The notes beneath the pieces were generated by a model. It worked only from the letters and a program-made list of their open reading frames with translations. It did not search any database and was not told the origin of the DNA. Source: Achromobacter anxifer (GTDB lineage Bacteria; Pseudomonadota; Gammaproteobacteria; Burkholderiales; Burkholderiaceae_B). Taken from it: a stretch of 64,000 nt of DNA. The translations under genes were made by a program, and so were the position numbers. Positions 50,141-59,161 of this stretch are shown here, one piece after another; position 1 is the first letter of the stretch, and each line of letters begins with the position of its first letter. The stretch spans positions 248,001 to 312,000 of the forward strand of contig NZ_CAHLAR010000006.1 in the NCBI RefSeq assembly GCF_903652925.1. Direction: 5' to 3'.

Positions 50141-50497
50141 ATGAAAGAAAAAAAGAGACCTGCCGATATCTACCTGCGTTTCTTGCGCCTGGCCGATGCG
50201 CTGCGCGGCCTGCCTTCGCTGCCGTCGCTCGATCCCGTGGAAGAACGGATATTGACCTTGATCGCACGCGCATCGCAGGAACAGCGCAGACTGTCCGTGC
50301 GCGACGTGATGGCCGTGGACAGCATCGGTTCGCCGGCAACCTTGCATGCCCGCCTGAAGTCGATGCGCAGCAAGGGCTGGGTGCTGCTGGTCGATACCGA
50401 GGATGCCCGCCGCAAGCAGGTCGAACTGAGCCAGGCCGCGCTGTCGCATTTCGACCGGCTGTCCGAGTGCCTGGTCGAAGCGACGCGCAAGCCCTGA
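50141..50497 (+). CDS. Small winged-helix regulator (MarR-like)
   Basis: The product is a 118-residue protein with a central winged helix: EERILTLIARASQEQRRLSVRDVMAVDSIGSPATLHARLKSMRSKGWVLLVDTEDARRKQVELS (residues about 33-97). The wing with DxEDxRRKxV is MarR-like. No effector domain is present. It is divergent from the MASE1-like membrane protein and may regulate it. Confidence 0.75.
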   Translation: MKEKKRPADIYLRFLRLADALRGLPSLPSLDPVEERILTLIARASQEQRRLSVRDVMAVDSIGSPATLHARLKSMRSKGWVLLVDTEDARRKQVELSQAALSHFDRLSECLVEATRKP

Positions 50498-50533
50498 CGG
50501 CCTCACGCAGGCGGCACCGTAGCGCGCCGCGGC

Positions 50534-51886
50534 TTATTTCCCGATGCAGAAGCTCGAAAAGATCTCGCCCAGCAGATCGTCGCTGGTGAACTTGCCCGTG
50601 ATGCTGGAAAGGCTGTCGTGAGCCAGCCGCAGCTCCTCGGCGAACAGGTCCAGCACCCGGTCGTCCTGCTCCGCATGCGCGCCGGCCAGTTCCAGGTGTT
50701 CCGCCGCATCCTGCAGGGCGTGCAGATGCCGTTCGCGCGCCAGCCACGGAGATTCGCCTCCGGGATTCCAGCCCGCGATGCGCAGCAGTTCGGCGCGCAG
50801 CGCGTCCAGGCCCATGCCGCGCTTGGCCGAGATGCCAAGTTCCTGCGGGCCCGAGGCAAACGCTGTGGATAACAGGTCCACCTTGTTGAATACCTTCAGC
50901 ACCGGCGTGCGCGGCGGCAGGCGTTCGGTGATTTGGGCGTCGAGCTCGTCGCCCGGTTGCGTCGCGTCCTGCAGGTGCAGGATGACGTCGGCGCGTTCGA
51001 TTTCCTGCCAGGTGCGCGCAATGCCGATGCTCTCCACGGTGTCTTCGGTTTCGCGCAGGCCGGCCGTGTCGACGATATGCAGCGGCACGCCGTCGATATG
51101 GATCTCTTGCACCACCTTGTCGCGGGTCGTGCCCGCGATGGGCGTGACGATGGCGATGTCGTCGCCGGCCAGCGCATTGAGCAGGCTGGACTTGCCGACA
51201 TTGGGCTGGCCCGCCAGCACCACGTGCAGGCCCTCGCGCAGGATCACGCCTTGGCGCGCCTGGGCGATCAGGGCGGCGAGGTCGGCCGTCAACGCGTCCA
51301 GCGTCGGGCGCGCCTGGTACTTCTCCAGGAAGTCGATTTCCTCTTCGGGGAAATCCAGCGTGGCCTCGACCAGCATGCGCAAATGGATGATGCGGTCCGA
51401 CAGGTCGTTCACGCGCGCGGAAAAGTCGCCCGACAGCGAGGCCATGGCGCCGCGCGCGGCTGCCACCGAGGAGGCTTCGATCAGGTCGGCCACGGCCTCG
51501 GCCTGCGCCAGGTCCATGCGGTCGTTCAGGAAGGCGCGGCGCGTGAATTCGCCAGGCTCGGCCAAGCGGATGCCGAGATCGCGGCCGGCGGCCAGGCAGC
51601 TATCCAGCACGCGGCGCAGCACGGCGGGGCCGCCATGGCCTTGCAGTTCGAGCACGTCTTCGCCGGTATAGGAATGCGGCGCGCGGAAGTAGATGGCGAT
51701 GCCCTCGTCCAGCAGCTCACCGCTGCCGGATTTGAATGGCAGGTAGTGCGCGTGGCGCGGCGTGAGTTCGCGCTGGAACAGGCGGCGCGCGAGTTCGGAC
51801 AGGTCCGCGCCGGAGATGCGAACAACGCCGATGCCGCCTCTTCCGGGGGCGGTTGCGATGGCGGCGATGGGGTCGTGAGCGGACAT
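50534..51886 (-). CDS. mnmE: tRNA modification GTPase MnmE
   Basis: The product is 450 residues from [26 protein letters not shown]; the frame opens nine codons earlier. The N-terminal folate-binding domain is followed by the inserted GTPase with [14 protein letters not shown] (G1), IAGTTRDKV (G2), [10 protein letters not shown] (G3) and NKVD (G4). The C-terminus ends FCIGK, the conserved catalytic cysteine motif. It works with MnmG on U34 of tRNAs. The usual rpmH-rnpA-yidC neighbours are absent. A perfect DnaA box (50864-50872) falls in the codons for LST with TTA leucine. Confidence 0.97.
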   Translation of the reverse strand: MSAHDPIAAIATAPGRGGIGVVRISGADLSELARRLFQRELTPRHAHYLPFKSGSGELLDEGIAIYFRAPHSYTGEDVLELQGHGGPAVLRRVLDSCLAAGRDLGIRLAEPGEFTRRAFLNDRMDLAQAEAVADLIEASSVAAARGAMASLSGDFSARVNDLSDRIIHLRMLVEATLDFPEEEIDFLEKYQARPTLDALTADLAALIAQARQGVILREGLHVVLAGQPNVGKSSLLNALAGDDIAIVTPIAGTTRDKVVQEIHIDGVPLHIVDTAGLRETEDTVESIGIARTWQEIERADVILHLQDATQPGDELDAQITERLPPRTPVLKVFNKVDLLSTAFASGPQELGISAKRGMGLDALRAELLRIAGWNPGGESPWLARERHLHALQDAAEHLELAGAHAEQDDRVLDLFAEELRLAHDSLSSITGKFTSDDLLGEIFSSFCIGK

Positions 51887-52001
51887 ATTTCGAGCAAGGC
51901 GAAGCGAGAACAATAAGGGAATATAACTGTTGCGCCGCCCCTTGTTTGGTGGTTAATGTGGCCCCGAGGTTCAAAACCCGAAATAACTCTGGGAGATCAC
52001 A

Positions 52002-53588
52002 ATGGCGTCTCGGTTTTCGCGTGTCTTGGCCTGCGGCTCGGCCGCGGTGATGCTGGCCTTCGGCACATTCAGTTCGGCTATGGCCCGCGATCTGGTGATC
52101 GCCTTGAAGACCGAACCGTCCTCGATGGATCCGCAGTATCACGCGCTCACGCCGAATACGCAGATCTCGCAGACCATCTTCGACACCTTGGTCGCCACCG
52201 ACGCGCAACTCAAGCCGCAGCCCTCGCTGGCCGAATCCTGGACCGTGGATGGCAAGGTGTGGACCTTCAAGCTGCGCCCCAACGTGAAGTTCTCCGACGG
52301 CTCGCCGTTTACCGCGGATGACGTGGTCTTCACGTATGCGCGCGTGCCGAAGGTGCCCAACAGTCCGTCGCCGTTCACGCTGTACCTGAGCTCGGTCGAG
52401 AAGACCGAAGCCGTTGATCCCCAAACCGTGCGCATCACCACCAAGGACGTGGCGCCGAACCTGCTGGTCAATCTGGCGCAGTTGCCCATCATGTCGAAGA
52501 AGGCGGCGTCCGGCCCCGCGGCGGAGGGTAAGACGACCACCGAGCTCAATAGCGGCGATGGCCTGGTCGGCACCGGCCCCTACAAGTTCGTGTCATGGAA
52601 GCGCGGCGCCGAGTTCGTGCTGGCGCGCAATGACAACTACTGGGGCAAGAAGCCCGAGTGGGACCGCGTGGTCTACCGCCCGATCAGCAACGCGGCCGCG
52701 CGCGTGGCCGCGCTGCTTGCTGGCGACGTGGACATGATCGAGGATCCCCCGACCGACGACCTGCCCAAGCTGAAGGGCGACAAGAAGCTCTACGTCGAGG
52801 AAACGCCGTCGGTGCGCGTCGTGTACGTGGCGCTGGATCAGTTTGCCGAGCCCTCGCCCGGCATCCAGGGCACCGAGAAGAATCCCATGAAGGACAAGCG
52901 CGTGCGCGAGGCGCTGTCGCTGGCCATCAACCGTGACGCGCTGGTCGAACGCGTGATGGGCGGCGTGGCGCTGCCGGCGGGCAATCTGCTGCCCTACCCC
53001 ATGTTCGGTTCCAGCAAGGAGCACGCCAAGGCGCCCAAGGCCGACGTGGAAAAGGCCAAGGCGCTGCTGAAGGAAGCGGGCTATCCCAACGGGTTTTCCA
53101 TCACGCTGGGCTCGCCGTCGGGACGCTATGTCAACGACTCGAAGGTGGCGCAGGCGATCGCATCGATGTGGACCCGCATCGGCGTGAAGACCAGCGTGGA
53201 CGCGATGGCGCCCCCGGTGTTCTTCAAGAACCGCGACAGCTATGCGTTCTCGGCCTATCTGGCGGGCTGGTCGGTGACCAGCGGCGAGATGTCCAACGCG
53301 CTGACGTCCTTGCTGGTGACGCGCAATCCGGAAGCGGGCCTGGGCACCACCAACCGCAGCCGCTACTCGAATCCCAAGATGGACGAACTGGTGAAGGAAG
53401 CCTCGTCCACCATGGATGACGCCAAGCGCGCCGAGCTGCTGTCCAAGGCCAGCAACATCGCCATGGACGACTACGCGATGCTGCCGGTGCACTTCGAGCT
53501 GTCGGTATGGGCCATGAAGAACGACATCCGTTATCAGGGCCGCCCCGACCAGGTCACGCTTGCGCAGTTCGCAACGCTGAAGAAGTAA
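52002..53588 (+). CDS. Peptide ABC transporter binding protein (family 5, DppA/OppA type)
   Basis: The product is a 528-residue periplasmic protein with a signal peptide (MASRFSRVLACGSAAVMLAFGTFSSAMA). SBP family 5 motifs are DPQYHALTPNTQISQTIFDTL, LAESWTVDGKVWTFKLRPNVKFSDGSPFTADDVVFT and GTGPYKFVSWKRGAEFVLARNDNYWG. It heads a five-gene importer operon followed by an amidohydrolase. Dipeptide or oligopeptide import is likely, but related proteins also bind nickel, heme or opines. Confidence 0.93.
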   Translation: MASRFSRVLACGSAAVMLAFGTFSSAMARDLVIALKTEPSSMDPQYHALTPNTQISQTIFDTLVATDAQLKPQPSLAESWTVDGKVWTFKLRPNVKFSDGSPFTADDVVFTYARVPKVPNSPSPFTLYLSSVEKTEAVDPQTVRITTKDVAPNLLVNLAQLPIMSKKAASGPAAEGKTTTELNSGDGLVGTGPYKFVSWKRGAEFVLARNDNYWGKKPEWDRVVYRPISNAAARVAALLAGDVDMIEDPPTDDLPKLKGDKKLYVEETPSVRVVYVALDQFAEPSPGIQGTEKNPMKDKRVREALSLAINRDALVERVMGGVALPAGNLLPYPMFGSSKEHAKAPKADVEKAKALLKEAGYPNGFSITLGSPSGRYVNDSKVAQAIASMWTRIGVKTSVDAMAPPVFFKNRDSYAFSAYLAGWSVTSGEMSNALTSLLVTRNPEAGLGTTNRSRYSNPKMDELVKEASSTMDDAKRAELLSKASNIAMDDYAMLPVHFELSVWAMKNDIRYQGRPDQVTLAQFATLKK

Positions 53589-53609
53589 CGCGGGCAGCGG
53601 GCGGTATCT

Positions 53610-54584
53610 GTGCTTGCAACTATCGTACGAAGGCTGCTGCAGACCATCGTCGTCATGCTCGTCATGTCGGCGCTGGTCTTTGCCGGCATCTACATGGTGG
53701 GCGACCCGGTGTCGATGCTGGCCAGTCCGGAGGCCACCGAAGCGCAGCGCGCCGCGGTGCGCGCATCGCTGGGCCTGGATCTGCCCTTGTGGCGGCAGTA
53801 CCTGATCTTCATGAGCCAGGCGGTGCGCGGCGACTTCGGCAACAGCTTCCTGACGGGCGAACCGGCCATGAGGCTGATCCTGGAACGCATGCCAGCCACG
53901 GTGGAGCTGGCCTGTGTGGCCATGCTGCTGTCGGTGCTGATTGGCGTGCCGCTGGGCATTCTGGCGGGCCTGAAACCCAAGGCGGCCGGATCGCGCGTCA
54001 TTATGACGGGTTCGGTGCTGGGTTTCTCGCTGCCCAATTTCTGGGTCGGCCTGATGCTCATCATGGTCTTCGCCGTTATGCTGGGCTGGGTGCCGGCCGG
54101 CGGACGCGGACAGACTGTCAGCATCGGCTCGCTGCAATTGAGCGTGCTGACGCTGGACGGCTGGCTGAGCCTGGCGCTGCCGGCGGCCACGATTGCGTTC
54201 GCCAAGTGCGCGATGATCATCCGCGTCACGCGTGCGGCTACGCGCGAGGCTTTGCCCATGGACTACATCAAGTTCGCGCGCGCCAAGGGCCTGTCCGAAA
54301 AGCGCGTGCTGGGCGTGCATCTGCTCAAGAACATCCTGATCCCGGTGGTGACGGTGGCGGGCCTGGAGTTCGGCCAGGTGATGGCCTTCGCCGTGGTTAC
54401 GGAAACGGTGTTTTCGTGGCCGGGCATGGGCAAGCTGCTGATCGATTCCATCATCAACCTGGACCGTCCGGTGGTGGTGGCGTATCTGCTCCTGATCGTG
54501 TTCTTCCTGGTCATGTTGAATCTGGTGGTGGACATCATCTACACGGTGCTGGACCCCCGCGTACGTTTGGATAGCCGCCGATGA
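53610..54584 (+). CDS. Peptide ABC transporter permease (DppB type)
   Basis: The product is a 324-residue inner-membrane permease with six helices. It starts at a GTG (MLATIVRRLLQTIVVMLVMSALVF) 21 bp after the binding-protein gene; the ribosome-binding site is weak. Family features are GDFGNSFLTGEP and the EAA loop MDYIKFARAKGLSEKRVLGVHLLKNILIP near residues 216-245. Its stop overlaps the next start by four bases. Confidence 0.93.
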   Translation: MLATIVRRLLQTIVVMLVMSALVFAGIYMVGDPVSMLASPEATEAQRAAVRASLGLDLPLWRQYLIFMSQAVRGDFGNSFLTGEPAMRLILERMPATVELACVAMLLSVLIGVPLGILAGLKPKAAGSRVIMTGSVLGFSLPNFWVGLMLIMVFAVMLGWVPAGGRGQTVSIGSLQLSVLTLDGWLSLALPAATIAFAKCAMIIRVTRAATREALPMDYIKFARAKGLSEKRVLGVHLLKNILIPVVTVAGLEFGQVMAFAVVTETVFSWPGMGKLLIDSIINLDRPVVVAYLLLIVFFLVMLNLVVDIIYTVLDPRVRLDSRR

Positions 54585-55501
54585 ACACACCCGCCACCGC
54601 CGCCGCGCCGCCGGTCCAGGCCAAGGAACAGACGCCCTGGCGGCGCTTCCTGTCGGATTTCTTTGCCAGCAAGCTGGCCACGCTGGGCCTGATCATGCTG
54701 GTGCTGATCGTGGGCGCCGCGCTGCTGGCGCCCTGGATCGCGCCGCAGAATCCCTATGACCTGGCGATCCTGGACATCATGGATTCCAAGCTCAAGCCGG
54801 GCAGTGAAAGCGGCGACGGCAGCATGCACTATTGGCTGGGCACCGACGGCCAGGCGCGCGACCTGCTGTCGGCCATTCTCTATGGCATGCGCACCAGCCT
54901 GCTGGTGGCCAGCGTGTCGGTGCTGGCGGCCTTCGGCATAGGCGCCACCGTGGGCTTGATAGCAGCCTATTTCGGCGGCCGCATCGACGCCTTGCTGATG
55001 CGGGTTGTGGATATCCAGTTGTCGTTCCCGGCCATCCTGGTTGCCTTGATGCTGTTGGCGATTTTGGGCAAGGGTGTGGACAAGGTGATCATTGCGCTGA
55101 TCGTGGTGCAGTGGGCGTATTTCGCCCGCGCCGCGCGCGGCGCGGCGCTGGTCGAGCGCGGGAAGGAATACGTCGAGGCGGCGCGCTGCATGTCGCTGTC
55201 CTGGGGGCGGGTACTGTTTCGCCACGTGTTGCCGAACTGCATGCCGCCGCTCATCGTCATCGCCACCATCGACCTGGCGCACGCGATTGCGCTGGAAGCC
55301 ACGCTGTCGTTCCTGGGCGTGGGCGTGCCGGTGACGGAGCCGTCGCTGGGCATGCTGATCTACAACGGCTTCGAATACCTGCTGTCCGGTCAGTACTGGA
55401 TCTCCTTCTTTCCGGGCATTGCGCTGGCGCTGGCCATCATCGCCATCAACCTGGTGGGCGACCACCTGCGCGATGTGCTCAACCCGCGCCACGCGAATTG
55501 A
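54581..55501 (+). CDS. Peptide ABC transporter permease (DppC type)
   Basis: The product is a 306-residue permease with a long cytoplasmic N-terminus and six helices. It shows HYWLGTDGQARDLLSAILYGMRTSL and the EAA loop GKEYVEAARCMSLSWGRVLFRHVLPNCMPP, typical of DppC. It is translated with an ATGA overlap from the DppB-type gene, and pairs with it to form the pore. Confidence 0.93.
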   Translation: MNTPATAAAPPVQAKEQTPWRRFLSDFFASKLATLGLIMLVLIVGAALLAPWIAPQNPYDLAILDIMDSKLKPGSESGDGSMHYWLGTDGQARDLLSAILYGMRTSLLVASVSVLAAFGIGATVGLIAAYFGGRIDALLMRVVDIQLSFPAILVALMLLAILGKGVDKVIIALIVVQWAYFARAARGAALVERGKEYVEAARCMSLSWGRVLFRHVLPNCMPPLIVIATIDLAHAIALEATLSFLGVGVPVTEPSLGMLIYNGFEYLLSGQYWISFFPGIALALAIIAINLVGDHLRDVLNPRHAN

Positions 55502-55512
55502 GGGCGGGCGCG

Positions 55513-56520
55513 ATGCAGACACCTGTGGAAAAGTCCAAGGCCGCGCCGGCGCCCATTCTTGAGGTGCAAGGCCTGAAGACGCACTTCTTCACGCGCAATG
55601 GCGTGGTGAAGGCCGTCGACGGCGTGGACCTGACGCTGGCCGAGGGCGAGATCCTGGGGCTGGTGGGCGAATCGGGATCGGGCAAGAGCATCACGGGCTT
55701 CTCGCTGATGGGGCTGCTGGACGAGCCTGGCCGCATCGTCGACGGCAAGCTGTTGTTCAACGGCGAGGACTTGCGCGGCGCCACGCCTGCGCGCTGGCGG
55801 CAGTTGCGGGGCCAGGAGATCGCGATGATCTTCCAGGACCCGATGATGACCCTGAACCCGGTGCTGCGCGTCGATACGCAGATGATCGAGGCGGTGCAGG
55901 CGCATAGCCAGGCCTCGCGCGAGCAGGCCCGGCAGCGCGCCTTGCAGACCCTGGCAATGGTGGGCATCCCCTCGCCCGAGGAACGCCTGCGCGCCTATCC
56001 GCACCAGCTGTCAGGCGGCATGCGGCAACGGGTGGCTATTGCGATCGCGCTGCTGAATTCGCCCCGCCTGATCATCGCGGACGAGCCCACCACGGCGCTG
56101 GACGTGACCATCCAGGGGCAGATCCTGTTCGAAGTGCAGAAGCTGTGCCGCGAGACCGGCACCGCGCTGATCTGGATCACGCACGACCTGGCGGTGGTGG
56201 CCGGCCTGGCGGACCGCGTATCCGTCATGTATGCGGGGCGCGTGGTGGAAACGGGCACCACGCAGGCGGTCATCAGCCATCCCATGCATCCCTACACGCA
56301 TGGCCTGATCGCGTCCATTCCCACGCCGGAATCCCGTGGCAGGCCGCTGGTGCCGATTCCGGGCATGACGCCGTCGCTGCTCAACCTGCCGCAAGGCTGT
56401 GCATTCCGCGGGCGCTGTCCGCGCGCGACGGATGCCTGTCTGGTCGAGCCGCAACCCGTGGAAGTTCGCCCAGCGCAATGGGTGCGTTGCTGGCATGCCG
56501 GAGAGCCAGACCTCAAATGA
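55513..56520 (+). CDS. Peptide ABC transporter ATPase (DppD type)
   Basis: The product is 335 residues. Walker A is GESGSGKS near residue 55, the Q-loop segment [12 protein letters not shown], signature LSGGMRQRV, Walker [13 protein letters not shown] and H-loop ITHDLAVV. The C-terminal oligopeptide-ABC extension has [14 protein letters not shown], a cysteine cluster that binds an Fe-S centre in some relatives. It starts 11 bp after the DppC-type gene. A much longer frame on this strand enters from inside the permease gene and is not real. Confidence 0.93.
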   Translation: MQTPVEKSKAAPAPILEVQGLKTHFFTRNGVVKAVDGVDLTLAEGEILGLVGESGSGKSITGFSLMGLLDEPGRIVDGKLLFNGEDLRGATPARWRQLRGQEIAMIFQDPMMTLNPVLRVDTQMIEAVQAHSQASREQARQRALQTLAMVGIPSPEERLRAYPHQLSGGMRQRVAIAIALLNSPRLIIADEPTTALDVTIQGQILFEVQKLCRETGTALIWITHDLAVVAGLADRVSVMYAGRVVETGTTQAVISHPMHPYTHGLIASIPTPESRGRPLVPIPGMTPSLLNLPQGCAFRGRCPRATDACLVEPQPVEVRPAQWVRCWHAGEPDLK

Positions 56521-57536
56521 ACGCCGCAGAACGCGATTCCAACGCCCCCATCCTGTCGCTGCGCGAGATCGAGCTGCGTTTCGTGCAGCCTGTGGATCTG
56601 GCTGGCCGCATCGCCAATCTGCTGGGCGCGGGCCTGAAGACACAGGTGGTGCACGCGGTGGCCGGCGTGGACCTGGATGTGACGCCGGGCGAAGTGATCG
56701 GCATCGTGGGCGAATCGGGCTGCGGGAAATCAACGTTAGGCCGGGTCGTGTCCGGCATCCTGCCGCCGACTTCCGGCGAGGTCCACTACAAGGGCCGCGC
56801 CGTGAAGGCCATGGCGGGCCCGGAGCGGCGCGCCTACGAGCTGGGCGTGCAGATGATCTTCCAGGATCCGTATGCATCGCTCAATCCGCGCATGCGGGTG
56901 CGCGAGATCATCGGCGAGGCGCCCGTCGCGCACGGGCTGATCCGTTCGCGCGACAAGGCGGACTATGTCGCGGGGCTGATGCGGCAAGTGGGGCTGGATC
57001 CGGCTTTTGCACAGCGTTATCCCCATCAGTTCTCGGGCGGCCAGAGGCAGCGTATAGGAATTGCGCGGGCGCTGGCGCTCAAGCCCTCCGTCATCGTCTG
57101 CGACGAGGCGGTCGCCGCGCTGGACGTTTCGATCCAGGCGCAGGTGCTCAATCTGTTCGAGCAGCTGCGCGCGGACCTGGACCTGACCTATCTTTTCATC
57201 AGCCACAATCTCAGCGTGGTCAGCCACATATCCGACCGCGTGGCCATCATGTACCTGGGCCGCGTGGTGGAGTTGGCGCCCACCGACACGGTATTTCAGC
57301 ACGCCAACCATCCCTACACCCAGGCTCTGCTGAAGGAGCTGCCGACGCTGCAGCCCGGGCGGCGCACCTACCAGCCCATCAAGGGGGAGCTGCCATCGCC
57401 GCTGGACCCGCCCGCAGGCTGCGCATTCCACCCGCGCTGCCCGCATGCGATGCCGCGCTGCAAGGCCGAGCGGCCGTTGCTGCGGGAGATCGCGCCGGGC
57501 CAGTTCAGCGCCTGCCATCTGAACGATACGGCCTAG
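56517..57536 (+). CDS. Peptide ABC transporter ATPase (DppF type)
   Basis: The product is 339 residues, starting at an ATG that overlaps the previous stop (ATGA). Walker A is GESGCGKST near residue 66, followed by IFQDPYASLNPRMRV, FSGGQRQRIG, VIVCDEAVAALDVS and FISHNLSVVSH, then the C-terminal CAFHPRCPHAMPRC cluster. Note that Walker B reads CDEAVAALD, with alanine where most importers have proline. It completes the importer. Confidence 0.93.
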   Translation: MNAAERDSNAPILSLREIELRFVQPVDLAGRIANLLGAGLKTQVVHAVAGVDLDVTPGEVIGIVGESGCGKSTLGRVVSGILPPTSGEVHYKGRAVKAMAGPERRAYELGVQMIFQDPYASLNPRMRVREIIGEAPVAHGLIRSRDKADYVAGLMRQVGLDPAFAQRYPHQFSGGQRQRIGIARALALKPSVIVCDEAVAALDVSIQAQVLNLFEQLRADLDLTYLFISHNLSVVSHISDRVAIMYLGRVVELAPTDTVFQHANHPYTQALLKELPTLQPGRRTYQPIKGELPSPLDPPAGCAFHPRCPHAMPRCKAERPLLREIAPGQFSACHLNDTA

Positions 57537-57620
57537 TCCGAAAGCCCGGTGCGCTGGACCTCGCCCGGACGAAGCGCGAGAATTCCAGCATAGCCAAGCT
57601 CCTGAATTCCACTCTTACGG

Positions 57621-57629
57621 TTTATCCAC
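57621..57629 (+). promoter_or_regulatory. Perfect DnaA box immediately before the M20 gene
   Basis: TTATCCACA lies five bases before the start codon, in the ribosome-binding-site region. DnaA binding here could affect transcription of the amidohydrolase gene; this is inference. Confidence 0.55.
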
Positions 57630-57633
57630 AGCC

Positions 57634-58833
57634 ATGAAAACCATCGACGAAATCGAACGCGCCCACGGCGACCTCACCGCGCTGCGACGGGATATCCACG
57701 CGCATCCCGAACTGGCGTTCCAGGAAACGCGCACATCCTCGCTGGTTGCCGAGCGTCTGCGCGGCTGGGGCCTGGAAGTCCACACCGGGCTGGGGAAAAC
57801 CGGTGTGGTGGGCGTATTGCGTGGCGGCAGCGGCAAGAAGACCATCGGCCTGCGCGCCGACATGGACGCGCTTCCCATGCCCGAGCACAACCGTTTCGCG
57901 CACAAGTCGACCATCAGCGGACGCATGCACGGCTGCGGCCACGACGGCCACACGACCATGTTGCTGGGGGCGGCGCAATACCTGTCCACGCATCGCGATT
58001 TCGACGGCACGGTGGTGTTCATCTTCCAGCCGGCCGAGGAAGGCGGCAACGCCGGCGCGCGCGCCATGATGCAGGACGGCCTGTTCGAGAAATTCCCCTG
58101 TGACGCGGTGTTCGGCATCCACAACATGCCGGGCATGCCGGTCAACCAGTTCGGCTTTCGCGCCGGGCCGACCATGGCTTCCAGCAACCGCTGGGACATC
58201 GTCATCAAGGGCGTGGGCGGCCACGCGGCGCAGCCGCATGCGTCGGTGGATCCGATCATCGTGGCGGCCGACATGGTGCACGCCTTGCAGACGGTGATCT
58301 CGCGCAGCAAGAATCCGCTGGAACAGGCGGTGCTGTCGATCACGCAGATCCATGCGGGCGACGCCTACAACGTGATCCCGGGCGAAGCGGTGTTGCGCGG
58401 CACGGTGCGCACCTATTCGGTGGAGACCCTGGACAAGATCGAGGCGGACATGCGCCGCATCGCGACCACCTTGCCGCAGGTCTATGGCGGCACGGGCGAA
58501 CTCGATTTCGTGCGGGCCTATCCCCCGCTGGTGAACTGGGAAAAGGAAACCGCCTTTGCCGCCCAGGTGGCCGAGGACGCCTTCGGCGCCGAAAACGTGC
58601 AGCGCGAGATGCCGCCCTTCATGGGCGCCGAGGACTTCTCCTTCTTCCTGGAAGCGGTGCCGGGGACCTATCTGTTCCTGGGCAACGGCGACGGCGACCA
58701 CCGCATGGAGAGCTATCACGGCATGGGCCCGTGCCAGCTGCACAACCCGAATTACGACTTCAACGATGCCCTGCTGCCGGTAGGCGCAACTTATTGGGTG
58801 AAACTGGTGCAGGCGTTCATGGCCAAGGCATGA
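57634..58833 (+). CDS. M20-family amidohydrolase (hippurate hydrolase/N-acyl amino acid hydrolase type)
   Basis: The product is a 399-residue zinc peptidase-type hydrolase. It begins with LTALRRDIHAHPELAFQE and contains GLRADMDALPM, HGCGHDGHTTML with C101 and H103, and FQPAEEGGNAGARAM with E135/E136, the ligands of the M20D branch. The dimerisation-domain histidine lies in GVGGHAAQPHASVDPI. Placed 97 bp after the peptide importer, it may cleave imported N-acyl or dipeptide substrates. Confidence 0.93.
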   Translation: MKTIDEIERAHGDLTALRRDIHAHPELAFQETRTSSLVAERLRGWGLEVHTGLGKTGVVGVLRGGSGKKTIGLRADMDALPMPEHNRFAHKSTISGRMHGCGHDGHTTMLLGAAQYLSTHRDFDGTVVFIFQPAEEGGNAGARAMMQDGLFEKFPCDAVFGIHNMPGMPVNQFGFRAGPTMASSNRWDIVIKGVGGHAAQPHASVDPIIVAADMVHALQTVISRSKNPLEQAVLSITQIHAGDAYNVIPGEAVLRGTVRTYSVETLDKIEADMRRIATTLPQVYGGTGELDFVRAYPPLVNWEKETAFAAQVAEDAFGAENVQREMPPFMGAEDFSFFLEAVPGTYLFLGNGDGDHRMESYHGMGPCQLHNPNYDFNDALLPVGATYWVKLVQAFMAKA

Positions 58834-58853
58834 TTCACGCAAGTCATTGATTT

Positions 58854-58889
58854 AAAAGGCGCGGAGCCCCTGGGTTTCGCGCCTTTTTT
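58854..58889 (+). terminator. Rho-independent terminator after the M20 gene
   Basis: A 10-bp stem (58854-58863 with 58878-58887) with GC core is followed by a T6 run reaching 58889. It lies 20 bases after the stop codon and ends the peptide/amidohydrolase transcript. Confidence 0.85.
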
Positions 58890-58904
58890 CATGTCGGTGC
58901 TCGG

Positions 58905-59015
58905 TTGTGCACAGGCTATCCACCTGCTATTCACCGCCTATCCACCGGGATATCCCCTGGCAATCCACTGCTTTTCCCTGGCTTGCCACCAGGCTTGCCC
59001 CCAGGGTTATCCACA
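58905..59015 (+). repeat. Phased array of degenerate DnaA-box-like 9-mers
   Basis: About ten 9-mers resembling TTATCCACA follow one another in one orientation, starting at 58905 (TTGTGCACA), 58916 (CTATCCACC), 58927 (CTATTCACC), 58938 (CTATCCACC), 58950 (ATATCCCCT), 58961 (CAATCCACT), 58972 (TTTTCCCTG), 58982 (CTTGCCACC), 58994 (CTTGCCCCC) and 59007 (TTATCCACA, perfect). Spacings are 11, 11, 11, 12, 11, 11, 10, 12 and 13 bp, about one helical turn. It lies between the M20 terminator and the TauD-like gene. Function is unknown; a DnaA-binding or iteron-like locus is the leading idea. Confidence 0.6.
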
Positions 59016-59161
59016 GGCCTGAACCCGCCTTTTTGTCCTCGCCATATGACGCGCAGGCTTGAACAAAGGTCGAATAATTCGTTTGCGTAGGGGTTGTGCG
59101 TTCACATAATGGACCGTTCCTGAGCCGGCCTGGCCGGCGGCATTCGCCCAAGGAGCGATTC

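Noticed and set aside
54832-56520. A 562-codon frame suggesting a permease-ATPase fusion
   Set aside because: The first half is an out-of-frame reading of the DppC-type permease gene; the ATPase begins at its own ATG at 55513.
58905-59015. The phased array as a CRISPR
   Set aside because: Units are 9-13 bp and contiguous, with no 25-40 bp repeats, unique spacers or cas genes.
58905-59090. A 61-codon frame reading through the phased 9-mer array
   Set aside because: The proline/leucine-rich translation arises from the repeated DNA motif and has no ribosome-binding site; the DNA pattern is the signal.
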